DNA of 64,000 nucleotides from Tetradesmus obliquus. Its lineage: Eukaryota; Chlorophyta; Chlorophyceae; Sphaeropleales; Scenedesmaceae. The stretch is taken from assembly GCA_030272155.1 (NCBI GenBank), contig CP126200.1, positions 992,001 to 1,056,000 of the forward strand, given 5' to 3'. The translations under genes were made by a program, and so were the position numbers. The number at the start of each line of letters is the position of its first letter. The stretch's first letter is position 1. Under the pieces are notes generated by a model. It did no database searches and had not been told where the DNA came from. It saw nothing but the letters and a program-made list of their open reading frames with translations. Of this stretch, positions 9,827 to 21,200 are shown one piece after another.

Positions 9827-12800
9827 TCAGCTATTGTTTATGCGCACTGCCCCTGCCCAGCAACTGCAGCTGAACAACCCAGCAATGGTGGCAGCAAATA
9901 ACAGGACCATAAGCTGAACTGTATGCCAGTGGTGATGTTACTGCACTAGACCTGACACGCAAAAAACACGCAGGCCTAAAGTACACGCCAAGCGATGCAA
10001 GCACATAATCTGCATACCACACTAACCCAACTGCGCTGCGCATGCATTTCAACAGCCGCCCGCAAGGGCTGCTCAGGGCTGGAGCCGTGAGGGAGCAGCT
10101 GCAGTCGAATGCTGGCCCAGGCCCCCCATAACAAACCATAAGCGTACCACAGCTGCTGCTCAACTCACATGCCTTGCTCAGGGCTCAAGCCTCCATGCAG
10201 CAGCCGCAGCCACTCCTGCTGGTGAATCCATTCACCTACGACAATCAGCACTACAGCAGCAGAAGCACTACCAGATGCCATCTCGCACTCACATGGCCTG
10301 CTCAGGGCTGAAGCCTCCATGCAGCAGCCGCAGCCGCTCTTGGTGCGGCCCATGCGCCTTTGCCAGCATGCGGCGCGCTTGCGCGAGCCGCTCACTGCAC
10401 ACACCCAGCCGGCTCACATCGCGCAGCTTGTAGCAGCACCTGGGAATGACAACCGGTGCGGTGCAAGATTTCAAACACCGGCAGAAGTCGGCTGGCATCA
10501 TTGCTGGATGTGCAGCTGTTCAGAATCGGGCAGCAAGTGCCATGACCTTGCTGGCTTTATAAGCAGCCCCAACGAGCGGTATACATCATGGCTGCGTTGC
10601 TGCAAATGCACCAGCTAACAATCAACAAGATGACTGCGTACATCCTGCTGTGCAAATTTCTGCCTGCACCAGCAGCTCACCACACGATGTCCAGCAGCAG
10701 CATGGCCAGGTTGTCCACGCCCTCCAGCACCGAGGGGCTCACCAGGCCAAAGCTCTCCTCAGCCAGCAGCAGCTCACCTAGCGCAGCCTGGCCAGCAGGC
10801 AGCAGCAGCAGCAGCAACATAATGTCAGTAGCCCTGCATTTGAAATTTCAGCCAGCAGCAGCTCACCCAGCGCAGCCTGGCCAGCAGCAGCAGCAGCAAA
10901 AGCATCAGCATCAGCAGCATCAGCAGCATCAGCAGCATCAACAAATGCTTGTTACATTGCAGCCAAAGCTCGCCTCAGCCAGCAGCAGCTCACCAGCGCA
11001 GCCTGGCCAGCAGCAGGCGAGGCACAGCAACAGCAGCAACAGCGGGCGCCTGGAAGCGTTGTGGCACTTACAAAAGACAGCCAGCAGCAATACTCTCAGC
11101 GCAACTTGGCAGTGACGCATGTGGTAGTGCATCACGTGTGTGCTGGTAAGGTTGCGTTTCACTGCCTGTTTACCCACCCACAACACACAGTGGTGTTGTC
11201 GCTGTACACCGGCTTTTCTGCGGATGCATGCCCACCACCACAGCAGGCCGGCGGAGCAGACAGCGCAATGCACCTACAGGGCGACTGCAACGCAGGTGCA
11301 ACTGCACGCTTTACTTCCACACATCACTCCTACTATGCACCACAACAACCCCACTGACAACACACCACACAGCACCACACACTGCCAGGTCTGCTTGAAC
11401 TATATGACGGCAAGACACGCCTGCAGCTCCCCTGCCTCCATGCTGGGCCTGCCCTTGTCTGCAACACCGGGCCCAACCCCAGTGTTTCGCAGAAACAGTA
11501 AGCGACTGGCACGTGCACAGCAACGCACCTGCAACTCCCCCACCATATGCTAGCTTTGCCCTCGTCATGCAGCGCCAAGCCCTCCCCCCCTCCCCTCCCC
11601 CCCCCCCCCCCACACACACACACCACACAACACAAACACACCCAGCACGTGCACAGCAACGCACCTGCAGCTCCCCTGCCTCCATGCTGGCCTTGCCCTT
11701 GTCATGCAGCGCAAGCCCCAGCACCAGGCCACGCCTGTCCCCATCAGACAGCGACAGTGCCGTGCCAGCCTGCAGGTGGGTGAAGAAGATGCAAGAGGCA
11801 GTTGAGGCGGTTGAATGCCCGGGCAAGAGCACGAGCAGCATACAGGTTTGAATAGATAAGGGTGAGCGTGGGGCCAGCAAAGCCACCAGCAGTGAACACC
11901 GCAAAGTGCTGGTGGCGCCACCACAGTAGATCCACTGCCTCGGCTTCTACAATGTGCCAGCTTCAAGAGAACCAAGCGGGGGACCGCCTTGAACAGCTTT
12001 GAGCAGCAGGGTAGCTGCGCTGGTGCATACCAGGGTTTCCATGCATGCAGCACAGTCTGGGCAATGTAGCTGCTCCGCTGTCTGCAAGCCACACTGCAGG
12101 CAGCCCCACCTGGTTCTCCAGTGAGGCCTCTTACATGCTTGCACCTTTGAACCCGACATACAAACACCTACTTTCAAAACCCCCACAACCCCCACCTGGT
12201 TCTCCAGTGAGAACTCGTATCTGTCGGTCAGGCCCCTGCCATCCCCACGCGCCGCCATGCAGTCCGCTGCTGCCTTCAGCCGCTCCAGCTTTGCTGCGCG
12301 GGCCTCCTCTGCGCCTGCTGCTGCCTCTGCACCTGCCAGTTCAGCGCTGTGCGCTGCTGCTCCTCGTGTGACGAGCAGGCGGGAGCTTGCGGTTACGTTG
12401 TATGCACGCAGCGGCTTTGCATCGTCCTGCATGCAGAATGCAATGCGGCATCATTTCATTGGATGAATTACGGTTGTGAATTCCTGATGCTGCTGAGTGG
12501 GAAGCAGCAGTTGAGTGTATGGCTGGGTGTTCAGATGCAGTGCATGGTATCCTTGCGCGCTGGCTTGGTCTGCTGGACATGTGAGTGTGCAGCCATTGCA
12601 TGTTGGTTTGGCTTTCCAATATGCCTAAACAACTGCTGGGTGGATATTGCCTGTGACTACAGCAACCTCAACCACAGCAATCATCATACTGGTGCCACAG
12701 TTGCACCTGCTGCTGCATCTTCCATGGCCAGCAGCATGCAACCTGCCATTGCCGACACACGCTCACCAGCAAGTTCCTGCCTCCTGCAATCATTTTTACG

Positions 12801-13040
12801 CTGCTTACATCACTCACGCCTGCAACAGCAGCGCACAGAAGTGTTACATGGTGCTGGAGCCAACTGCATGTGCTGTGCATGGGTGACCATGCTGTGTGAC
12901 CTGCTGCTGGACCTGCTTTGCTCACCCAGCAGCCTCGCTACTTCCGCACGCAGCTCTCCGGCGCTGATGTCGAACGACGCAACTCTCACGGCTCCCTTGA
13001 GAGCTCCTGCCACCTTGATCGAGACGCCCTCCTGCTCCAT
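7325..13040 (-). CDS. NUB1: NEDD8 ultimate buster 1 (NUB1) orthologue: UBL plus three UBA domains
   Basis: Eleven exons join in phase to 629 codons: 13040-12926, 12819-12767, 12426-12196, 11769-11665, 10787-10681, 10439-10293, 9774-9666, 9309-9175, 8943-8701, 8232-8089 and 7825-7325. Human NUB1 is of similar size. Residues 1-78 form a ubiquitin-like fold (KMIAGGRNLL then DDAKPLRAYNV). The central region carries the NUB1 signature (LDIVW, CYKLRDVSRLGVCSERLAQA, RLELLEGVVAFHSGEA). Three UBA domains follow: LLALAEMGYAEQEAQRAL at about 290-334, LLQLGYEKGLAAEALRAA at about 367-400, and RLTAMGFKEKAARIALKA at about 428-463. The tail is Ala-rich and acidic with a poly-Arg/Ser segment. In animals NUB1 binds NEDD8 and the proteasome and promotes degradation of neddylated or FAT10-linked proteins; the same adaptor role is inferred here. 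Six introns contain decayed copies of the adjoining exon edge. It is divergent from recX with about 800 bp between start codons. Confidence 0.92.
8591..8641 (-). repeat. Copy of the 3' end of NUB1 exon 9 inside the following intron
   Basis: 51 bp identical to 8701-8751, offset 110 bp. The exon end (LGDPVRRGALQLALIAQQ) is preserved, but the next bases read TGGGC instead of GTAGC, so the donor is dead. Confidence 0.95.
9364..9423 (-). repeat. Copy of the acceptor and 5' part of NUB1 exon 8
   Basis: Upstream of the real exon 8 (9309-9175) lies a diverged copy. It has a CATGCAG acceptor and reads LSHGALLALAGLR before a stop, against LSPGALLALAEMGYAEQE in the real exon. Offset is about 98 bp. Confidence 0.9.
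10163..10218 (-). repeat. Copy of the 3' end of NUB1 exon 6 with an intact donor
   Basis: It reads EWLRLLHGGLSPEQG followed by AT/GTGAGT, nearly identical to the real exon end (ERLRLLHGGFSPEQ, AT/GTGAGT at 10293/10292). Offset is about 120 bp. The donor looks functional, so it could act as a decoy 5' splice site. Confidence 0.9.
10850..11020 (-). repeat. Two copies of the acceptor/5' part of NUB1 exon 5
   Basis: Blocks at about 10850-10890 and 10964-11020 repeat the CTGGCCAG acceptor and the start of exon 5 (AALGELLLAEE). The second copy is frame-shifted. CAG/CAT-rich filler separates them. Confidence 0.85.
11410..11580 (-). repeat. Two copies of the 3' end of NUB1 exon 4
   Basis: Real exon 4 ends LALHDKGKASMEAGELQ at 11665. 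Downstream copies end near 11535 (LALHDEGKASIWWGSC, donor GTGCG kept) and near 11417 (donor changed to GCGTG). Offsets are about 130 and 118 bp. Confidence 0.9.
11585..11642. repeat. Poly-C tract followed by (CA)n inside a NUB1 intron
   Basis: A C-rich run with an uninterrupted block of 16 Cs passes into CACACACACACACC. On the coding (minus) strand it is a (TG)n-(G)n tract. It lies between two copies of the exon 4 edge. Confidence 0.9.
12107..12128 (-). repeat. Copy of the 3' edge of NUB1 exon 3
   Basis: The end of exon 3 (SLENQ/GTGGG at 12196/12195) is repeated 84 bp downstream with the donor intact. Confidence 0.85.
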
Positions 13041-13844
13041 GCTGCTGACTGGGCCAAAGCTCTTCTTCAGCAGCTGTGCATTGAATCCATGCGCTGAATT
13101 CGTCGTCGAAGGAATTCGCGGCTTTGAAAGTGTCACGAAAACCGAAAACCGTATCGGGTAAGGGTTGTGTTCCAGCTTGTTGGCTAGGTTTTGGGCAATG
13201 GCAGATGACTTTGGACGCCGCTTCCCCCTGCTCCTTCACCAAAGCGGAGCTAATTTGCTCCTTAACGTTTTGACTGGTTTCCTCGTGCCTTGTTGTTGAG
13301 TCCAAACACCTCCCTTTCGACGTACATCAGGCCAGTGCTGCTGCTGCTGCTACTGCTGCTACTGGTGCAGGTGCTGTGCCACTTTCGACTAGCAGGCCTG
13401 ATCGTAAAGAGGCTCAGAGCCCGTAGTGTACGTGAACATCGCTTGACACATGGCTGCTCTTGTGTATATGTATACATGGCTGTGACAGCAGCAGCATCAG
13501 CAGCAATGATGGCATTGCTGAACAGCCCACTAGCTGGCTGCACAAGCAGAGCTCTCCACAGGATGTGTGCGATGCACTCAGCAGCTTATAGCAGAAGTTT
13601 AGCAAGCAGGTTGATAACAAGTAGCTGTCTGCTGCCAACAGCTGGCACAGGCGCACCGCGTAAGCTGCATTCTGGCCTTGCTTGTCTCGTACTTGATTTG
13701 CTGTTTCCTGATACAAGTGCACAGCAGACATGCACAAATAATGCCAGCAACAGTAACCTGGTGGTAAGTAAGTCAACGTTTTCCAATTATACAGTCAAAC
13801 AGAGGCTGCTCCTGGTGCAGCTGCTGTGCTAACTGCTGGCTTGC
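13041..13844. other. Divergent intergenic region NUB1/recX
   Basis: About 800 bp between the two start codons, presumably a shared promoter region. A plus-strand frame from an ATG at 13476 (MAVTAAASAAMMALLNSPLA) looks like an organelle transit peptide and ends in a GTAAGT donor at 13764. Its phase does not match the acceptor at 13854/13855 in front of recX, so it was not joined to it. Confidence 0.45.
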
Positions 13845-15398
13845 ATGTCTGCAGGCACCTTGACGGCGGCAGCGGCAGCAGCAGAACCTGGCAGCAGGCG
13901 GCGCAGACGCAAGATGTCAACAACAGAAGATGAAGTTCAGCAGCAGCGGATGCAGCAGCAGCAATCGCATAACACCCAGCCAGAGCAGGAGCAGCAGCAG
14001 CAGCAGCAACAACAACAACAACAACAACAACACAGCAGACAGCTGCTGTGGGAAACAGCAGCACAGCTAGGCCTGAAGCGAGGTTCACAGATTGCAGTAC
14101 CAGAACGGCCGGCAGCAGCAGGGCAGCTGGAAGAAGTCGATGAAGACCAAGAGGACAGCGGCAGCAGCACCGCTGCCGCCGACAACAGCAGAGAACGTAG
14201 CAGCAGGGCGAACAACAGTAGTATCAGCAGCAGGCAGGACACCTCGACCCTCCCTTGGACAGCAGACAGCAGCAGCAGCGGCAGCGACAGGGAGACATAC
14301 AGCATCAGCAGCGTGGATGATGATGATGTGTTTGCAGCTGTTGCCCGCCTGGGCCGCTTCCTGGACTTTCGGGAGCGCTGCGCCACTGAGGTGCTGGCCA
14401 AGCTGGCGGCTCTGGGGTATGATAGGGAGCTGGCGCAGCGCGTGCTGGTGGCTCTGCAGCGGGAGGTGCGTGGGCAGCGCGGTGATTGCGCAGCATGCAC
14501 AGCATGCTAACAAAGCACATGCTGCAGGCGCTGCAGCGGGAGGTGCATGGGCAGCGTGGTGATTGCGCAGCATGCACAGCATGGTGATGTGGCCCATGAC
14601 AGCATGCGAACGCAGCGCGTGCTGGTGGCGCTGCAGCTGGAGGTGCGTGGCAGCGTGGTGATTGCGCAGCATGCACAGCATGGTGATGTGGCGCATGACA
14701 GCATGCGAACGAAGCGCGTGCTGGTGGCGCTGCAGCGGGAGGTGCGTGGGCAGCGTGGTGATTGCGCAGCATGCACAGCATGGTGATGTGGCGCATGACA
14801 GCATGCGAACGAAGCGCGTGCTGGTGGCGCTGCAGCGGGAGGTGCGTGGGCAGCGTGGTGATTGCGCAGCATGCACAGCATGGTGATGTGGCGCATGACA
14901 GCATGCGGACGAAGCGCGTGCTGCAGGCGCTGCAGCGGGAGGTGCGTGGGCAGCGTGGCGATTGCGCAGCATGCACAGCATGGTGGTGTGGCGCATGACA
15001 GCATGCGAACGAAGAGCGTGCTGCAAGCGCTGCAGTGGGTGAGTGGGAAGGGTGCTGTGTCCTGTATGTGCAGCAGGCGCAGGTGTGCATGGCAGTGTAG
15101 GCTGTGACAGCCAGCTGGCATAGCGCGTGCTACAGGTGCTGCAGCGGGCGATGATTCGGTAGCTCTGTGATGTCTGCGCATGCATGCCGCGGTTGCATGG
15201 CAGTATGTGGATAGCAGTATATGGAGGTGCTGGTGGAACAATGCTAGCTCGGGAGTGGGTGTTTGGTACGAGTGCATGCTGCATGGTGTGTGGTGTTGAT
15301 GGCGCAGGGCTGGCTGCTGCCGCATTGATGCTGTTGCTGCTGTGCTGTCTTTGATGTTGTATAGCCGGATAACCTGCAGATGCCACTGCTGGTGCCGC

Positions 15399-15439
<41 letters not shown>

Positions 15440-16815
15440 ATGATGATTGCAGGGCCTGCAGAGCGACGCGCGCTTTGCCGAGATGTTTGTGCGGGGCTAC
15501 TGGAGGACCAAAGCACACTCGCCTAGCAGGCTGGCATACGTGAGCAACACACAGCACAGCAACACAGCACGGTGATTGCAGCAGCAGGCATGCAGCAGGC
15601 ATGCGCGGTTTGTGCCTCAAATGCTGCCGGCATTTGCACTTTGGGGGTCAGGGTCAGGGCGAGAGGCTACTGGAGGACCAAGGCGCACTCGCCTAGCAGG
15701 CTGGCATATTTAAGCAACACACAGCACTGTGATGGCAGCAGCAGGGCGTTAACTATGCGGCATGTGCCTGTGATGGCAGCAGCAGTGAGTGCCTGTGATG
15801 GCAGCAGCACACAGCACACAGCACTGTGATGGCAGCAGCAGGGCATCAACTATGCGGCGTGTGCCTGAGATATTGGTGGTGGGTTGAGCGTGGGGGTCAG
15901 GGTCAGGGCGAGCGGCCAGTCAGCTTGCCAGACATGTACCGGCCTCGCGCAGGGGCATGGGTAGCGGCCGCTGCAACTAATGATGCTGCTCTGGCCATGC
16001 GCTTGGCTGCTGCTGCTGTGCAGGAGCTGCGCAGCAGGCGTGTGGCGCAGCAGCACATTGATGCTGCGCTGGCGTCTGTGTTTGGGCCTGGCCGGCAGCT
16101 GCCAGACAGAGCAGAGAATGCCAGCAATGAGCAAGAGGAGGGTGAGGCGCAGCTATATCATCGTACAGTGCCAGGCATGGAGTATGTTTCAAATTGTGGA
16201 GTCTGTGCGGGCGCAAACTGTGCAGTGAGGAATGCAGCGCACTTCTACCATGTTCTGTGAATGGTGTCTGTGCAATTGTGAACATCGCTGTTGCGTGCCA
16301 CAAGCACACCTCCATGTCTGTGCTAATGTGGCTGTCGCTGCCGCTGCTGGTGCTGCTGCTGCGGGTTGTCTGTTGCTGTCTCGCCCGGCCAGAGATGTGG
16401 CAGCAGCTGGTTGAGATGTGCAGGCGTCGGGCAGAGCTCACAAGGACGGAGCCCCAGCAGAAACGCAGGTGATGAGGCTTGGACACAGCATCACTGCGGC
16501 TGAATAACAACCAGCATGCGACTGCCTGCCTGCGTTGGCACATTTACCACATGTGCTGCGCAGCACAGCAGGCGCTGTGATTGTAAGCGGACAGCAACCT
16601 ACTGGCTGCGCCTTGTGCAAAAAAAATCCGATGCATGCGTGCGGTGGTGCAGGCCTCTGATGGGGTGCGGACATGTACCAGTTGCTAATTTGCCTGCTGC
16701 TGCTGCTGCTGTTGTGCCTGCTGTTCTCTGCAGGGCAAAGCTTGCCAGCTGGCTGCAGCGCCGAGGCCACACCATGAGCACAATCTTCAGAATCTTTGAT
16801 GATGTGGGCATATAG
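13845..16815 (+). CDS. recX: RecX-family protein, probably organellar
   Basis: Five exons (13845-14465, 15453-15539, 16024-16141, 16393-16468, 16734-16815) join in phase to 327 codons. The first ~165 residues are low complexity (poly-Gln, Ser/Asp-rich) and unlike bacterial RecX. The RecX three-helix repeats follow: FRERCATEVLAKLAALGYDR with RVLVALQREGLQSDARFAEM, then RTKAHSPSRLAYELRSRRVA with QQHIDAALASVF, and finally AKLASWLQRRGHTMSTIFRI before the stop. RecX modulates RecA filaments; plant and algal forms act with organellar RecA, so plastid or mitochondrial targeting is inferred. The true N-terminus is uncertain because no in-phase transit-peptide exon was found. Intron 1 holds a tandem array of exon 1 ends, and intron 2 a copy of the exon 2 end. 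Confidence 0.85.
13985..14033 (+). repeat. CAG/CAA repeat encoding poly-Gln in RecX
   Basis: CAG and CAA codons give about 18 residues of nearly pure Gln in the low-complexity N-terminal part of the RecX protein, upstream of the conserved domain. Confidence 0.9.
14477..15045 (+). repeat. Tandem array of recX exon 1 3' ends with donors, unit about 100 bp
   Basis: The real exon 1 ends at 14465 (CTGCAGCGGGAG/GTGCGTGG). The same edge recurs with ends at about 14542, 14642, 14741, 14841, 14941 and 15038, giving spacings of 77, 100, 99, 100, 100 and 97 bp. Most copies retain GTGCGT or GTGAGT after the exon end. Each unit also repeats intron sequence (GATTGCGCAGCATGCACAGC). Confidence 0.95.
15398..15446. 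repeat. (CTG)n(GAT)n compound microsatellite before recX exon 2
   Basis: About seven CTG units are followed by about nine GAT units, ending 7 bp before the exon 2 start at 15453. It replaces the usual polypyrimidine tract. Confidence 0.95.
15661..15712 (+). repeat. Copy of the 3' end of recX exon 2
   Basis: It repeats YWRTKAHSPSRLAY (real exon end 15539) about 174 bp downstream. The donor has become ATTTAAG, so the copy is not spliceable. Confidence 0.9.
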
Positions 16816-17323
16816 GGGTTGAGCAGGCGCCGCAGCTAGGTGGCGACGGTCACCAAGATTGGCCCAGAAACAGAAGGTTTGCTTCCTGGTTTCAGCACAG
16901 CACTGGTTTAGGGTTCTGGGGCAGTGCTGGTTTGACCTGTTGTTGACCAGCTGACCTGACCATGCTACTGCCAGGCCCGTGATCTGCACGCGGCTTACGG
17001 AATTTCTAGTAAATACCTTGAGATTCAGTGCAATTCAGCAAGTAGTTGTGCACAGTGCACTCGTGACATTCCAAAGGTTCGACCGGCTAGCTTGGGTTGT
17101 TTCACCGCTGCTGACAGCTGTGATTGTTGAAGTTCAAACAACTTGATACATAACACGCCTCGTTGTGCGATACTCTCCCTTTGTAGAAGCTGCTTTCATC
17201 ACAATAGCTGCTTGTGTGCTGCCAGCAGGCCATTCGGAGCAAAACTGGTCATTTAAACAGCTTCTATAGTTGATGCGAGTATAGAACAACCGCACAGCGT
17301 CTGCTGGAGCGGAACAGTCGGAG
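16816..17323. other. Intergenic region between recX and the CCDC77-like gene
   Basis: About 500 bp in tandem orientation. No conserved frame or clear element was seen. It presumably holds the recX 3' UTR and the promoter of the coiled-coil gene. Confidence 0.5.
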
Positions 17324-20300
17324 ATGGCAGCACCCAGCAGTCCCACTGCGGGGCAAAAAGTTAAAATCAAGGCCATAGAGGAGGTGTTGCCATCAGCGGA
17401 GCTACTGGCACATTACAAGGCTCGCATAGGTGCGTGGACATGCACTAGAGTACCGTTGTGCAATGCATTGCCTGAACTGCACATGTGGGACAGCAACAGC
17501 GGAGTGCTCTGCTACGAAAGAAAGCCAGTCCAGCCATGCACACACATGCAAGCTGTTTGCTGTTATTGCTTACTGCAAGCACCTGATAAGGGTGAATTTT
17601 TGCTGCTATCCTTGCAGACCAGTTTGAACAGGAGCGGGAGGAGCTGCTGCACGCTGTTGACAGATGTGCAGTGCACCAGGATGAGGCGCATAGGCTGGAG
17701 TGGGAGAACCGCAAGCGCGCAGATGAAGTGAGGGAGCTGCAAAAGGTGCGTGAGCAGCTGCAGTCATGGCTCCTGTGGCGCAGTGCTAGACACCGGCCTT
17801 GCGAGCTGGCACGTGCATGGATTGCAGTTGCTCGCCATGCAGCCCATCAACAATGTATGAGCTGTGAAGTCAGCTCTGCGCATCGTAGTGTACATCAACA
17901 CCATGTGTGGCGGCCGATGGCTGTTGTGTGACTTACACGGTATAAGCATAGCAAGGGTTCACATGCATGATATGCCACATGTGGGTGCTGTCAGCGTGCC
18001 ATGGAACATGTGTGCACGCTCATGCATCTATGCGCGTTGTGACTCCTTGCGTGCACTGCCATGTGCTGCTCGCCCTGTACTGTTCTGCGAGCAGGCGCTC
18101 AGCGACGCGCAGCAGTTCCTCTTTGAGGAGCGGCAGCGCCTGCTGCACGTGCAGTCAGAAAATGACGAACTCAAGTTGCAGGAGATCCAGGACAGGCAGC
18201 GCATACAGCAGCTGCTGGCAATGACGCAGCCGCTGGAGCAGACTATCACGCACCGGCAGGATGGTGGCCCGCCATGCAGTGTTACAGTCTACCCAAAGCC
18301 GTACCCACAGCACGCGCAGCAGCAGCAGCAGCAGCCATCGCGAGGCGGCAAGTCGCCGCAGCGCGGTGCAGAAGCTGGCGGCAGCGGCGAGCGTGTGCTG
18401 CGCACAGTGTTTCTGCCTACTGTGGACTGCGACTTCCTGCTGCTCAAGGTTGAGTCATTGCAGGCGCAGCTGAACGAGCAGGTGGGGGCATGCAGCACAG
18501 CTCAGCAATGATGAAGCTGTGCTTTTACATAGCAGCAATGGTACAGCACTGGCAGCCAAAGGCGCGTACCACCTTGACCATTGCCAAGCCCGCAGCAGCG
18601 ATGCAACGTTGTAATAAACACGTGGATAAGCACTGCGCAGGGTTTGCGCTTCCTGGTGATAGCACAATTACGGCTGACGTTTGTGCTTGCAAACAGCCGC
18701 TGCTTAGTTAACCTTCTTTGCTCCTTCGCGTCCTTTGTAACTGCCTACAGCGCCAGCTGCATGAGGAGCGGGTTGCAGCGCTGCTGGCAGGCAGGCAACT
18801 GCGCGCACAGGAAGAGGAGCGGCAGCAAGCAAACCTGGCTGCAAAGGTGGGCAACAGCGATGCAGACAGCGCATCAGCCCATCAGCCCATCCCAGCAGCG
18901 TGCATACATCTAGCAGAATTGTGTGCAGCCAGCAAGCTGTGCGCTCAATTCATGTCATTAGGGTGGCTTTTTGTCTGCCATGACAATGGCGCGCACCTAA
19001 GCCAGCATGAACAGTCGGCAAGCTGAAGCAGCATGTGCATGATGCTGCTGCAGGTGGAGTCGCTCGCCAAGCAGGTGAAGCAGCTTGAGGAGACACTGCG
19101 CATCACCACACGCGAGTACATACTAGGTAGGCAGTAAGTCAGGCGGATGGTACTGCAGTGGTGGAGGTGGTGACTTGCTGGCCTGTTGTGATGCACAGCA
19201 GCCAGGGTGTAGCTGTGTTCCCTGGCAGTTAATCGATTGTCCTACAACTTGCCACGCTGTTGTTCCCTTGCATGTGACAGATGTCGCACTCGGCATGCCG
19301 AAGCACATGCTTCCTGCTGCAATGCTGCTGCTGTTGAACCCTGTTCCACCACATGCTTCAATGATTGCAGCGCGGCGTGAGAAGCAGGACGCACAGGCGG
19401 CTGCGGCAGCAGCGCAGGCTCAGATGGTGTCTGACGTTGCAGCAGCACGCGCCGAGCTGGCAGCAGCGCAGCGACAGGCCAGGGCGGAGGTTGAAAAGGC
19501 TTCTGCTGCTGCTGACAGCCGCATGCGCGACTACGTTGACAAGTTCAGGGACCAGGTGCGCAGCAGCAGCGTGATGCGAAGCACTTGCATGCTGGGCAGT
19601 AGCTGCCGGACCACGCTACTAGCTTTGCTTGACTGTTGCAAGTGGCTGCGTGTGGATGTGGGCGTGCCGCGCGCGTGTGTGGGCGTCACACTGGTCGGCA
19701 GGCAGTTGATCGTGCTGCAGCGTGTGGTATGCCTGACAGTGCTGAACGTGCAGGGAGCTGTCCAACCAGTTGATGGCGCTGACTGTGCATGTACACAGTC
19801 CAGCCTCGCATACATGGCACGCCAGTGCTTTTCACAAATAGAACAACACGCTGTTCTCACATTCCAGGCTTGCCGCTGTTGTCACGCTTGTGCTGCTGCG
19901 CCTGCCATGTGGCATCAGGTTCGCTCTCGTGAGGAGGAGCTGATGAACCTGGGCAGCCTGCACACTGCAACCAAAGCAGCAGCAGACAAGCGCATCACGG
20001 AGCTGGAGGGGCGCGTCAGCAGGCTGCTTGAAGCCAACAGGTGGGCGCGGCTGTTGATGTTGCTAGGCGTTGCCTTCAAGATGTGTTGTTGCGTGGGGTA
20101 GAGAGGATGGTACAGTGATAGGCTACTGCTGCGATAGCGCGGCAGGCGGAGAGCTCACACCAGCACGCGCAAGGTGTATACTGCGCGCAATGTTTGCCAT
20201 CAGGTCCGGCCTGCTCTGTGTGCATCAGGTTGATGTAACTCACGGTGTGTGGTGCGCTGCATGCTGCAGGCAGCTGGAGCTGCGGCGGCAGCTGGACGTT

Positions 20301-21200
20301 GACGGCTGGGCTGCTGACGTGACTGCGCTGCGCAAGACGCTGGCGGCAGTGGACAGGAAGCTGCTGCAGATGCGCCTCATCGACAGGTGAGGCGCAGCCT
20401 GGCAGCAGGCAGGCAGGCTGAGCACCTGCGATGAGCTGTACATGCCCTGCAAGTTGTCCGGTTGATATGGTTGGTAGCGTACGCAGCAGCGCCCGGCAGT
20501 GACCTGCTGCTACACTGGCACGTGGCTGACCTTTGTTGACCTTTCTGCTGCAACTGTTCTCAGGCAGCTCATGCAGCTGCATGAAAATCAGGTCAATCAT
20601 AGCGTCATCCTAATGCTGGTGTTTGCGTCATGCAGGCTTGAGGACGATGAGAGGCTGGATGCGCTGCTGGACCAGCTGGAGAAGCGGATGCCGGCACCAG
20701 CAGGCGCTGCCAGCAGTGGCGCTGCTGCCAACAGGCAGCAGTCAGCGCCAGCAGCAGGCAGGAGGTCTGGCGGCGCAGCAGCGGGCGGCAGCAAGCAGCA
20801 AGACGCAAGGCCAAAGCAGCAGCAGCAGCAGCGGGGGTTAGGGCTGCGAGGTGTGGCTGGCGCAGGGCAGGGCGTCAGGCCTGCTGCAAGGGACCAGCGT
20901 GCTGCGAATGCAGCAGGGCGGCTGGCAGCGGCAGCAGCAGTTGCAGCAGAGGACAGCGGCGGCTTTGATGACATGGCAGATGGTTATGAAAGTGACACTG
21001 GTGTGAGCAGCAGCAGCGGCACTGTGCCTGGCAGTGTGAAGAGCGGGCTTGCTGCAGAGCTGCGGGGGGTGCGGCAGCAGCTGCAGCAGCTGGAGGTGCG
21101 CGCCAGCAACAAGGCGCGGCGGGCGCTGGCAGGCCTGCCAGCCAGCAGCAGCGGTGGTGGCGGTGGTAGGGTTGCAGGCGCGCGGAGGGCGGTGGCCTGA
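17324..21200 (+). CDS. CCDC77: CCDC77-like centrosomal coiled-coil protein
   Basis: Nine exons (17324-17429, 17618-17745, 18095-18481, 18751-18846, 19054-19126, 19371-19555, 19919-20040, 20270-20386, 20636-21200) join in phase to 592 codons. Conserved CCDC77 features appear in order: LPSAELLAHYKARI near the start; the block EWENRKRADEVRELQKALSD and FLFEERQRLLHVQSENDELK; then LLLKVESLQAQLNEQ. Coiled coil continues to about residue 405. The last ~185 residues are Ala/Gly/Gln-rich with a helical DERLDALLDQLEKRM segment and look lineage-specific. In animals CCDC77 is a centrosome/ciliary coiled-coil protein of unclear function. Its presence suggests this alga has, or recently had, centrioles or flagella. 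That is inference. Confidence 0.8.

Noticed and set aside
13476..13763. Transit-peptide exon for recX
   Set aside because: The sequence is transit-peptide-like and ends in GTAAGT, but it ends in phase 0 whereas the acceptor at 13855 needs phase 1, so the join is out of frame.
14477..15045. CRISPR-like array
   Set aside because: Regular 100-bp periodicity, but repeats and 'spacers' are equally conserved, units contain an exon end, and the genome is eukaryotic.
14085..15620. 511-codon minus-strand frame across the recX locus
   Set aside because: It is antisense to recX exon 1 and its 100-bp donor array; its repeats (CAITTLPTHLPLQRH-like) merely reflect the array.
17070..17100. tRNA B-box-like GGTTCGACC
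   Set aside because: No matching A-box or cloverleaf could be folded around it.
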